Assembly (NCBI GenBank): GCA_021792365.1
Contig: JAJYUT010000004.1
Location: 248,001 to 312,000 of the forward strand
Direction of reading: 5' to 3'
DNA: 64,000 nucleotides
Source of the DNA: Pseudomonadota bacterium
GTDB taxonomy: Bacteria > Pseudomonadota > Alphaproteobacteria > Dongiales > Dongiaceae
Each line of letters starts with the position of its first letter. The first letter of the stretch is position 1. Shown here piece after piece: positions 17,241 to 24,729 of the stretch. The notes beneath the pieces are model-generated. The model was not told the origin of the DNA, did no database searches, and saw only the letters and a program-made list of their open reading frames with translations. The position numbers and the translations under genes were made by a program.

Positions 17241-18374
17241 TCAGTCGAGCAGCGACTTGGATTTGCCGCTCGCCGGCTGTTCGTGGCCGGCGAGCATCAC
17301 CACGAAATCGCCGAACGCGACCTGGCGCGACAGCCGGCGCGAGACCACGCAACCTTTCATGCTGGCTTTTATAACGGCCGGCGGGGCGTCGAGATCGGGC
17401 GCCGTGGGATCGACGATCTCCGCCAGGACGTCGCCCGGCGAGACCCACGCGCCGAGCTCCTGGCGGTAGAGCAGCAATCCGCCGGTCGGACTGTCCAGCA
17501 TCTCGAAGGTGCGGAACTCGTTGAGCCCGTTGGGGCGGGACCTGGGCGCCGCGCCCTCGATGCAGCCGATGCGGCGCAGATAGCGGAAGAAGCCCTGGGC
17601 GTAACGGCCGGCCTGTTTCGGATCGACGTCGAGCACGCCGCCCATCTCAAAGGTAAAGGCGCGGCAGGCGAGGGGCACGCGCGCGCCGAATTCCTGGTTC
17701 AGCGCCTGCCAGGGCGCCAGGAAGCAGTCATCGAAGCAATGAGCGCCGTCGCTATGGCCGTTCGGCTGCAACGAGTGAACGCCGACATCGGCGGCGAAGC
17801 GCTTGGCCTCGTCCCAGAGCGCGTCCGGCGTCATCATGTAGCTCAGCGCCTCGTCATCGCAATGCAGGTCCACCACGAGGTCCGCGTCGTGGGCGCGGCG
17901 GGCGAGCGCGATGCGCTGCGCCATGGTCGGGTTCTCCGGCTGCAGGGCCGCAATGCGGCGCCTCAGCTCGCGCCGCACCAGCTCGACGTTGTCGTCGGCA
18001 TCCTTGCCGATGCGCTTGCGCACGGAATCGGCGAGGCCGCTCACCAGGTCCGGCCAGGCGCGGTTGAAATTCGCGCCGGTGCGCAGCTCGAACCGGCCCA
18101 TGACCGCGCTGTTGAGCGCCTGGTCGACGCCAAGGGGATTGGCCATCGGGATGACGACGATCTCGCCTTTGATCTCGCCGGCCTCTTCCGCGGCCGCCAG
18201 CAGCTTGCAGAGCTCGCGCAGGATCATCATGCCCGCCGGCTCGTCCGCGTGCAGTCCCGCCTGTAGATAGGCCTTCGGCCGCGCCCCCGGATCGCCGAAG
18301 GAGAAGACGCGCAACTGCCGCTGGGTGCCGGGCATGGACCCCGGCAGGGTGATGGTTTCGGCTGCGCTCGGCAT
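17241..18374 (-). CDS. AstE/AspA-like zinc deacylase, paralogue 2
   Basis: A 377-residue homologue of the protein at 13098-14240. H42 and E45 (LHADE) and H171 (VDLHCDD) sit at exactly the same residue numbers, and NFNRAWPD matches NFNRRWPD. The C-terminal GAWVSPGDVLAEIVDP matches the paralogue's lipoyl-like segment. Substrate unknown. A perfect AGGAGG lies 5 bp before the ATG at 18374, so that start is preferred over the GTG two codons earlier. The stop is 5 bp from the convergent DUF1127 stop. Confidence 0.82.
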   Translation of the reverse strand: MPSAAETITLPGSMPGTQRQLRVFSFGDPGARPKAYLQAGLHADEPAGMMILRELCKLLAAAEEAGEIKGEIVVIPMANPLGVDQALNSAVMGRFELRTGANFNRAWPDLVSGLADSVRKRIGKDADDNVELVRRELRRRIAALQPENPTMAQRIALARRAHDADLVVDLHCDDEALSYMMTPDALWDEAKRFAADVGVHSLQPNGHSDGAHCFDDCFLAPWQALNQEFGARVPLACRAFTFEMGGVLDVDPKQAGRYAQGFFRYLRRIGCIEGAAPRSRPNGLNEFRTFEMLDSPTGGLLLYRQELGAWVSPGDVLAEIVDPTAPDLDAPPAVIKASMKGCVVSRRLSRQVAFGDFVVMLAGHEQPASGKSKSLLD

Positions 18375-18422
18375 GCGCACCTCCTTTGCTCAAGCCTCGG
18401 AATAAACAGGGTTTTCGGCTGT

Positions 18423-18446
18423 CGCGCCTTGCTCTGTCAAGGCGCG
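18423..18446 (+). other. 9-bp hairpin in the uvrD leader
   Basis: CGCGCCTTG at 18423-18431 and its exact complement at 18438-18446 surround a 6-nt loop, ending 24 bp before the uvrD start. It may influence translation; no protein-binding motif such as GTTC-N7-GTTC was seen. Confidence 0.45.
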
Positions 18447-18470
18447 CTGCCCACGTGTATAAGGTCCGCC

Positions 18471-20705
18471 ATGACCGATTCACCCCTCGAACTCGACCTC
18501 AGATATCCGTATTTCGCCGGCCTCAATGACCGGCAGCGCGAGGCTGTCCTGGCGCAGGATGGGCCGGTGCTGGTGCTGGCCGGCGCGGGTACCGGCAAGA
18601 CGCGCGCGCTGACCACGCGCCTTGCGCACCTGCTGATGACCGGCAAGGCGCGGCCGTTCGAGATCATGGCCGTGACCTTCACCAACAAGGCCGCGGGCGA
18701 GATGAAGGCGCGCGTCGGGCAGCTCATCGGCCGGCCGGTGGAGGGATGGTGGCTCGGCACGTTCCACGCGCTGGCGGCGCGCATCCTGCGCCAGCACGCG
18801 GAGGCGGCGGGTCTCAAGCCCAATTTCACCATCATCGACACCGACGACCAGCTGCGCCTCATCAAGCAGATCATCCAGGCGGAGGGACTCGATAGCCAGA
18901 AGTGGCCGTCGCGCGTGGTGCTGGGCATCATCGAACGGTGGAAGGACCGCGGCCTCACGCCCGACAAGGTCAGCGGGGCGGAGCAGGCGGAAGTCGGCGG
19001 CGGTCGCATCCTCGGCATCTATCGCGAATATCAGCAGCGCCTCGCCACCCTGAACGCCTGCGATTTCGGCGACCTGCTGCTGCACAACGTCACGCTTTTC
19101 AGCAGAGAGCCGGAGATTCTGGCGCGCTACCAGAGGCAGTTCCGCTACGTCCTGGTGGACGAGTACCAGGACAGCAACGTCGTGCAATATCTCTGGCTGC
19201 GCCTGCTGGCGCAGGCTCATCGCAACATCTGCGTGGTGGGCGATGATGACCAGTCGATCTATGGCTGGCGCGGCGCGGAGGTCGAGAACATCCTCCGCTT
19301 CGAGCACGACTTCCCCGGCGCCAAGGTCATCCGCCTGGAGCAGAACTACCGTTCCACGCCGCACATCCTGGCCGCCGCCTCCGGCCTCATCGCGCAGAAC
19401 GAAGGGCGGCTCGGCAAGACGCTGTGGACCGATGTCGCCGAAGGCGAGAAGGTCAAGCTGACCGCCGCCTGGGACGGCGAGGAGGAAGCGCGCAAGATCG
19501 GCGAGGAGATCGAGAACCTGCAGCGCAAAGGCGTGTCATTGAATGACATCGCCATCCTGGTGCGCGCCGGCTTCCAGACCCGCGAGTTCGAGGAGCGCTT
19601 CATCACCCTCGGCCTGCGCTATCGCGTGATCGGCGGGCCGCGCTTCTACGAGCGGCAGGAGATCCGCGACGCGCTCGCCTACCTGCGCCTCGTCAACCAG
19701 CCGGATGACGGCCTCGCCTTCGAGCGCATCGTCAACGTGCCGCGGCGCGGCCTGGGCGATGCGAGCCTGAAGCAGGTCAACGACCTCGCCCGCGCGCTCA
19801 ACGTCTCCGTGCCTGAGGCGGCGCGCCGCATCGTCGAGACCGACGAGCTGAAGCCCGCGCCTCGCCGGGCGCTGGGGCAGCTCATGCGCGACTTCGAGAC
19901 CTGGCGCAACCTGGCGGAGACCACGCCGCATGCCGAGCTGGCGCAGATCGTGCTGGACGAATCCGGATACACTGCCATGTGGCAGAACGACAAATCCATC
20001 GAGGCGCCGGGCCGGCTGGACAACCTCCGGGAACTGATCCACCGGATGGAGGAGTTCGACACCCTGGGCGGCTTCCTCGAGCACGTCTCGCTGGTGATGG
20101 AGATTGCCGCGGCCTCGGACGGCGAGATGATCACCATCATGACTTTGCACGGCGCCAAGGGGCTCGAGTTCGATGTCGTGTTCCTGCCGGGCTGGGAGGA
20201 AGGCTTGTTCCCCTCGCAGCGCTCGCTGGACGAGAACGGCCTCAAGGGTCTGGAGGAGGAGCGGCGCCTCGGCTATGTCGGCATCACGCGTGCGCGCAAC
20301 CGGGCGATCATCTCCTATGCTGCCAACCGGCGCATCCACAACATGTGGCAGAACGCGCTGCCCTCGCGCTTCATCGCGGAACTGCCCAAGACCCATATCG
20401 AGCGCGAGGATGAGCAGCCGTGGCGGCCGTCGGAGCGCTACATGGGCCCGCAATCCGGCTGGGGCCGCGCACCCTTGCGCGAAGGCTTCGGTCGGCGTGG
20501 CGGCGACCTGATCGACCTCAGGGCCGAGGCGGTCGTGCAGACCGGTGCCGGGCGCTATCCCAGCGGCGCGCGCATCTTTCACCAGAAGTTCGGCTACGGC
20601 AAAGTGCTGCACTCCGAGGGCGACAAGCTGGAGATCGCCTTCGACAAAGCGGGCGTAAAGAAGGTGATGGCCAGCTTCGTCATGCCGGCGGAGCAGGCGG
20701 GGTGA
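18471..20705 (+). CDS. uvrD: UvrD/PcrA-type superfamily 1 DNA helicase
   Basis: A 744-residue 3'-5' helicase for nucleotide excision and mismatch repair. Visible motifs are the Q-motif LNDRQREAVL, Walker A GAGTGKT (about 38-44), motif Ia TFTNKAA, motif II VDEYQDSN, motif III DDDQSIYGWRG, motif IV QNYRST, motif V TLHGAKGLEF and motif VI GITRAR. The C-terminal FGYGKVLHSEGDKLEIAF is the Tudor-like tail that contacts RNA polymerase in PcrA/UvrD. The start at 18471 follows AAGGTC; the open frame upstream to 18429 lacks support. prmA follows after 41 bp. Confidence 0.95.
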   Translation: MTDSPLELDLRYPYFAGLNDRQREAVLAQDGPVLVLAGAGTGKTRALTTRLAHLLMTGKARPFEIMAVTFTNKAAGEMKARVGQLIGRPVEGWWLGTFHALAARILRQHAEAAGLKPNFTIIDTDDQLRLIKQIIQAEGLDSQKWPSRVVLGIIERWKDRGLTPDKVSGAEQAEVGGGRILGIYREYQQRLATLNACDFGDLLLHNVTLFSREPEILARYQRQFRYVLVDEYQDSNVVQYLWLRLLAQAHRNICVVGDDDQSIYGWRGAEVENILRFEHDFPGAKVIRLEQNYRSTPHILAAASGLIAQNEGRLGKTLWTDVAEGEKVKLTAAWDGEEEARKIGEEIENLQRKGVSLNDIAILVRAGFQTREFEERFITLGLRYRVIGGPRFYERQEIRDALAYLRLVNQPDDGLAFERIVNVPRRGLGDASLKQVNDLARALNVSVPEAARRIVETDELKPAPRRALGQLMRDFETWRNLAETTPHAELAQIVLDESGYTAMWQNDKSIEAPGRLDNLRELIHRMEEFDTLGGFLEHVSLVMEIAAASDGEMITIMTLHGAKGLEFDVVFLPGWEEGLFPSQRSLDENGLKGLEEERRLGYVGITRARNRAIISYAANRRIHNMWQNALPSRFIAELPKTHIEREDEQPWRPSERYMGPQSGWGRAPLREGFGRRGGDLIDLRAEAVVQTGAGRYPSGARIFHQKFGYGKVLHSEGDKLEIAFDKAGVKKVMASFVMPAEQAG

Positions 20706-20746
20706 AGACTGCGTAGCGAGAGGGCTGCGTGCCAAGGGGGAAACAC

Positions 20747-21634
20747 GTGCAACACATCGTGCCGCTATGGTCCATCCGCCTCAAGCTCGACGCCAAGCCG
20801 GCTGAGGACGGGCGCCTCGCGCTCGAGAACGCGCTGGAGCCCTTCGGCGAGGCGATCTCCAGCTTTGAGACCGACAATGGCAAGGGCTGGCTGATTGAAG
20901 TCTTCTGCCAGGCCAAGCCGTCGGCGCGCAAGGTGGCGGCCGCTCTGAAGCCGCTCGGCCGCCATGCCGCGCAGATCGATCGCGTGCCGGACAAGGACTG
21001 GCTGGCCGAAAGCCGGCGCGGCTTGCCGGAATTCCGCGCCGGTCCGTTCTTCCTCTACGGCTCGCACTTCAAGGGCAAGGTGCCGAAGAACCTGATCGGC
21101 CTCGAGATCGATGCCGGCATGGCCTTCGGCACCGGCCGGCATGAGACGACGCGCGGCTGCCTGCTGGCAATCGCGCGCCTTGCGAAGACCCGCAGGTTCA
21201 AGAAGCCGCTGGATGTGGGCACCGGCACCGGCATCCTCGCTTTCGGCATCGCGCGGCTGTGCAAGGTGAACGTGCTGGCGGGCGACAACGACGCCGATGC
21301 CGTGCGCGTCGCGCGCGCGAACGCGAAAGTGAACAAGCTGGCGCAGCAGGTGCGCATCCTGCGCTCCGAAGGCTATCGCGCCAAGGCGGTCCGCGATGGC
21401 GCGCCCTATGATCTGATCACCGCCAATATCCTCGCCAATCCGCTGATCCAGCTCGCGCCCGATCTCGCGGGCGCGCTGGCGAAGAACGGCCGCGCCGTTC
21501 TGTCCGGCCTGTTGCGCGAGCAGGAAAAGGACGTGCTGGCGGCGCACGAAGCCGCCGGCCTTGCGCTCGACTTCCGCATACGGCTTGGCGACTGGTCAGT
21601 GCTGGTGCTGAAGAAGGGGCGAGCGGCGACGTGA
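20747..21634 (+). CDS. prmA: Ribosomal protein L11 methyltransferase
   Basis: A 295-residue SAM-dependent methyltransferase that trimethylates ribosomal protein L11. The hallmark AFGTGRHETTR precedes motif I LDVGTGTGILAFG, and NILANPLIQLAP is the catalytic-loop signature of PrmA. The N-terminal 90 residues form the L11-binding domain. I favour GTG at 20747 because AAGGGGG lies 6 bp upstream; GTG at 20729 is the alternative. It sits 41 bp after uvrD on the same strand. Confidence 0.9.
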   Translation: MQHIVPLWSIRLKLDAKPAEDGRLALENALEPFGEAISSFETDNGKGWLIEVFCQAKPSARKVAAALKPLGRHAAQIDRVPDKDWLAESRRGLPEFRAGPFFLYGSHFKGKVPKNLIGLEIDAGMAFGTGRHETTRGCLLAIARLAKTRRFKKPLDVGTGTGILAFGIARLCKVNVLAGDNDADAVRVARANAKVNKLAQQVRILRSEGYRAKAVRDGAPYDLITANILANPLIQLAPDLAGALAKNGRAVLSGLLREQEKDVLAAHEAAGLALDFRIRLGDWSVLVLKKGRAAT

Positions 21635-21708
21635 GTCTCCCTTCGCCAGGTGAGGCGGGTGGGGGTGGGGCAGCGGCGTCTCGATGTCGAACAACCTTCA
21701 CGCGCTTC

Positions 21709-21743
21709 CCCCTCCCTTACCTCTCCCGTGCTTGGGGGAGGGG
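21709..21743. terminator. Candidate bidirectional terminator between prmA and the tautomerase gene
   Basis: CCCCTCCC at 21709-21716 pairs with GGGAGGGG at 21736-21743 in a gap between convergent genes. The upstream part (about 21655-21671) is very G-rich, with several runs of three or more G. The whole stretch resembles repeated intergenic sequence of alphaproteobacteria. Confidence 0.4.
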
Positions 21744-21753
21744 ACATGCGAAT

Positions 21754-21984
21754 CTAGCCCTTGGCGTTGCGTCGGCGCCATTCATCGACCGGCAGGCCGC
21801 CGACGCCCCAATCTTCCAAATCGACCTCGTTGATGACGACAAACGTCGCGTCGAGCGGTTTGTTCAACACCTTCAACAACAGCTCGCTGACACCCTTGAT
21901 CAACTCCGCCTTCTGCTCCGGCGTGACGCCCTTGCTGCCTGGCGTGGTGCCTTCGCGTGTGACCTTGATGTTCACGTACGGCAT
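21754..21984 (-). CDS. 4-oxalocrotonate tautomerase-family protein
   Basis: A 76-residue protein beginning MPYVNIKVTRE. After Met removal Pro becomes the N-terminal catalytic base used by the whole family; the Arg two turns on may bind the substrate carboxylate. VINEVDLEDWGVGG and VDEW match the C-terminal half of small tautomerases. Members form dimers or hexamers and tautomerise 2-hydroxydienoates or related enols. The start at 21984 is fixed by Pro at position 2 and GGAAAGGAAG upstream. It follows the SDR gene by 23 bp. Confidence 0.88.
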   Translation of the reverse strand: MPYVNIKVTREGTTPGSKGVTPEQKAELIKGVSELLLKVLNKPLDATFVVINEVDLEDWGVGGLPVDEWRRRNAKG

Positions 21985-22007
21985 TTTGCTTCCTTTCCAG
22001 CTTGATT

Positions 22008-22721
22008 TCACCAGCGGCCGGCATGCTGCCCGCCATCGACGCGCAGCACTTCGCCGGTCACGAATCCCGCGCTTTCGAGATATAGCACGGCTTCGACGAT
22101 TTCTCTGACCTCGCCCAAGCGCTGCATGGGATGCAGCTTGGCGAGGGCGGCACGGGTCTCCTCCGGATGCATCGGCGTCTTGATGATGCCCGGCGACACC
22201 GCGTTCACGCGGATGCCCTTGTCGGCATACTCGATCGCCAGGGAGCGCGTGACGGCGTCGAGGCCGCCCTTGGTCAGCGATGCCATCGCTGCCGGCACGC
22301 CGGCCATCGGCTGATCCACCAGACTCGTGGTGATGTTGACGATGTGGCCGGAGCGCTGGCTCAGCATGCGCGCCGCCGCGTATTGCGAAACGTGAAAGAA
22401 GCCGGCGAGATTGATCGACAGGACATTGGCGAAATCCGCCGCCGTGTATTCGATAAAGGGCTTGGAGATGAAGATGCCTGCGTTGTTGACCAGCGTGTCG
22501 ACGCGTCCGAAGCGTGCGACCGCCGTGTCGACCACGCGCTTGGCGACAGCCGGGTCCGCGATATCGCCCGCCACCGTGATCAGATCCGCGGATTCCTCCG
22601 GCTTGATGGATCGCGAATTTGCGACCACGCGATAGCCATGCTCTCGGAAGCCCTGCACCAGTCCCGCCCCGATGCCCTGTGAGGCGCCGGTGATGATGGC
22701 AACCTTGCGTTCCGTGCTCAT
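22008..22721 (-). CDS. Short-chain dehydrogenase/reductase with an atypical active site
   Basis: A 237-residue SDR. The Rossmann motif TGASQGIG (11-18), NNAG (79-82), DIAD and the C-terminal DGG are normal. In the catalytic region ITTS (Ser 133) and Lys 151 are present, but the residue four before Lys, where YxxxK needs Tyr, is Ala 147 (PAAMASLTKGG). It may use another proton donor, accept different chemistry or be regulatory. The open frame runs upstream to 23387, but only the part from 22721 fits the family. It heads an operon with the tautomerase and is divergent from a LysR gene. Confidence 0.85.
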   Translation of the reverse strand: MSTERKVAIITGASQGIGAGLVQGFREHGYRVVANSRSIKPEESADLITVAGDIADPAVAKRVVDTAVARFGRVDTLVNNAGIFISKPFIEYTAADFANVLSINLAGFFHVSQYAAARMLSQRSGHIVNITTSLVDQPMAGVPAAMASLTKGGLDAVTRSLAIEYADKGIRVNAVSPGIIKTPMHPEETRAALAKLHPMQRLGEVREIVEAVLYLESAGFVTGEVLRVDGGQHAGRW

Positions 22722-22764
22722 GTCCTGCCTGCCTTCCTGAGTTCCGATTGCAGACAGGTAGTCC

Positions 22765-22779
22765 ATTGCGAAAAGCGAT
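22765..22779 (+). promoter_or_regulatory. Candidate LysR operator (T-N11-A)
   Basis: ATTGCGAAAAGCGAT is an imperfect palindrome with T at 22766 and A at 22778, giving the T-N11-A pattern bound by LysR regulators. It lies midway between the divergent SDR (start 22721) and LysR (start 22827) genes. Confidence 0.5.
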
Positions 22780-22826
22780 AGAACACTTACGATCCGCAAG
22801 ACATTATTGCGACAGCAGGAATAATC

Positions 22827-23774
22827 ATGGACCGGATCGATGCCATGCGGGTGTTCGTGACGGCGCTGGACGAAGGCAGCTTGGCCGGCGCGGGCCGCCG
22901 CCTGGGCCGCTCGCCGGCGGCGGTGACGCGGGCCATAGCCTTTTTGGAGAACTATGTCGGAACGCCGCTCCTGCACCGCACCACGCGCACCATCAAGCTC
23001 AGCGAGGCGGGTGAGCGCTACGCGGCAGCCTGCCGGCGGGTCCTGACGGATCTCGAGGAAGCGGACATGCTCGCCGCCAGCGAAAGCGCGGCGCCGCGCG
23101 GCACGCTCAACATCAGCGGCCCGATCGTCAGCGGCGCGCGCATCCTGCGGCCGATCCTCGATGCCTATCTCGATCGACATCCCGCGGTGAAGGCCAAGCT
23201 GCTGATGCTCGACCGCAAGCTCAACCTGGTGGAGGAGGGGATCGACGTCGCCCTGCGTATCGGGCACCTGCCGGATTCCAGCCTGATCGCAATCCGGGTC
23301 GGCGAAGTGCGGCAGGTGATCTGCGCCGCGCCATCCTATCTCGCGAAGCATCCGCCGATCAAGGAACCCGCCGACCTCGGCGGGCACCAGATCGCGGCGA
23401 TGACCGTGTTCGGCCAGGATTCATGGAGCTTCGCGCCGACGGACCATGATCCCGCGATCCGCCATGTGCCGATCGCGCCCAGGCTGATCGTGAACACGAT
23501 CGAGGCGGCGGTCGGCTCCGCGGTGGAGGGCTATGGCCTCACCCGCACCTTTTCGTACCAGGTGGCCGATGAAGTGCGCGACGGGAAACTTGTGCTGGTG
23601 TTGCCGGAGTGCGAATCGCCGGCGCTGCCGGTCCATATCGTCACGCCGGAGGGCCGCCTCTCGGTCCCGAAGGTGCGCGCCTTCGTGGATTTCGCCGTGC
23701 CCAGATTGAAGGCGGCGTTCGCGCGGATGGCGGAGCCGAAACGGCAAAAGAAAACCGGCGGCCGCCCCCGGTGA
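22827..23774 (+). CDS. LysR-family transcriptional regulator
   Basis: A 315-residue regulator. Residues 1-60 form the winged helix-turn-helix (MRVFVTALDEGSLAGAGRRL, SPAAVTRAI) and about 90-300 the periplasmic-binding-like effector domain (GTLNISGPIVSG, GIDVALRIG, CAAPSYLAKH). The subfamily resembles AaeR/DmlR-like regulators of small metabolic operons. The effector is unknown. AGGA precedes the ATG. It is divergent from the SDR-tautomerase operon, which it most likely controls together with itself. Confidence 0.92.
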   Translation: MDRIDAMRVFVTALDEGSLAGAGRRLGRSPAAVTRAIAFLENYVGTPLLHRTTRTIKLSEAGERYAAACRRVLTDLEEADMLAASESAAPRGTLNISGPIVSGARILRPILDAYLDRHPAVKAKLLMLDRKLNLVEEGIDVALRIGHLPDSSLIAIRVGEVRQVICAAPSYLAKHPPIKEPADLGGHQIAAMTVFGQDSWSFAPTDHDPAIRHVPIAPRLIVNTIEAAVGSAVEGYGLTRTFSYQVADEVRDGKLVLVLPECESPALPVHIVTPEGRLSVPKVRAFVDFAVPRLKAAFARMAEPKRQKKTGGRPR

Positions 23775-23804
23775 ACTCTGGGCGAACCGCCGGCTACTGT
23801 GAGG

Positions 23805-23829
23805 CGTCCCGCAATCGCAAAACGGGACG
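23805..23829. terminator. Candidate terminator hairpin between convergent genes
   Basis: CGTCCCG at 23805-23811 and its complement at 23823-23829 form a 7-bp stem between the LysR gene and the convergent DUF1127-repeat gene. The T content afterwards is modest. Confidence 0.4.
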
Positions 23830-23846
23830 TTCGAGCAGATCTTGCT

Positions 23847-24515
23847 TTAAGCCACGCGCGGCGTGTGGCCGGTCAGCTGGTTGCGGTTGGCCGCAGTGAT
23901 CGCCTTCTGGGCGACTTCGCTGGCCAGCCATTCGATGTCGCCGCGGACCACGCCGATATCGGTGAGCATGCGGTCCTCCAGGCGGTAGAGCTGGCTGGCG
24001 GTCTGCCGTGCCCGGTTCCAGGCCGCGATCGGCGCAACAAGGTCCAGCGACACCGCCGGATAGGACACCGCCCTGTGCATGCCCTTCACCACCTCCGCGA
24101 TCTCCGCCCGGGCAACGCCGATATCGGCGAGCATCCGGTCATCGAGCGCTCCGAGCGCGGCAAAGGCCGTGCGCCGCTTGTTCCACAGCACGACCGGGGC
24201 GACCACCAGGTCATGGAGCATCTGGCCGAACGCCGCGACTAGGTTCGGGCCGGCCGGCACCGTGACGCTGCGCTCCGCAACCGCCAGGATGTCGCCGCGA
24301 TGAATGCCGATATCGGCCAGCTCGCGGTCGTTCAGCGCGGCCAGCTCGCGCGCGATGGCATCGCGCTCCAGGAGGTGGCGCCCCGAGGTGACAACCTGCT
24401 TGGCGAACACCGCGAGGGCGCCGAAGCCGATCTTGCGGGTGGCGGCTTCCGGCATCGTCGCGCGGCCAAGCACCACCTTCTCATTTCCAATCGTCCGATA
24501 CATGATCTCAGTCAT
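23847..24515 (-). CDS. Protein with three tandem DUF1127-like units
   Basis: A 222-residue protein of unknown function. Three copies of the DUF1127 core are visible: LNDRELADIG (61-70), LDDRMLADIG (124-133) and LEDRMLTDIG (179-188), each followed by HRGDI, ARAEI or VRGDI. The units are 55-63 residues apart and joined by hydrophobic or amphipathic helices. Typical DUF1127 proteins have one copy in 40-100 residues, so this is an internal triplication. There is no signal peptide. AGGAAAC lies upstream of the ATG at 24515; the open frame further upstream lacks family residues. The second gene in this window with this domain. Confidence 0.75.
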   Translation of the reverse strand: MTEIMYRTIGNEKVVLGRATMPEAATRKIGFGALAVFAKQVVTSGRHLLERDAIARELAALNDRELADIGIHRGDILAVAERSVTVPAGPNLVAAFGQMLHDLVVAPVVLWNKRRTAFAALGALDDRMLADIGVARAEIAEVVKGMHRAVSYPAVSLDLVAPIAAWNRARQTASQLYRLEDRMLTDIGVVRGDIEWLASEVAQKAITAANRNQLTGHTPRVA

Positions 24516-24640
24516 CCGATGTTTCCTGCTGGGCTGTATTGCCCCGCAAATCACGAGTGATAATCTAGAGATTAACGGGTCAATTTGGCAGGGGACTTGC
24601 TGCATTGCAGTAATGCGCGCGATGCATGTGGAACTGTTAA

Positions 24641-24670
24641 TTGTCATTAAGTTTGCATGGCTTGTGTAAT
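24641..24670 (+). promoter_or_regulatory. Candidate promoter of the Xaa-Pro aminopeptidase gene
   Basis: TTGTCA (24641-24646) and TGTAAT (24665-24670) are separated by 18 bp; each box matches five of six consensus bases. The predicted leader is about 50 nt. Confidence 0.5.
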
Positions 24671-24729
24671 ATCTGTGACCTCAAGGCGGCGTTTCCAAGA
24701 CGCTGTCCGGGCTGGAAGAAGGTAACGGC

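Noticed and set aside
21655-21671. G-rich run as a possible G-quadruplex
   Set aside because: Only three clear runs of G and typical repeated intergenic sequence; not strong enough to call.
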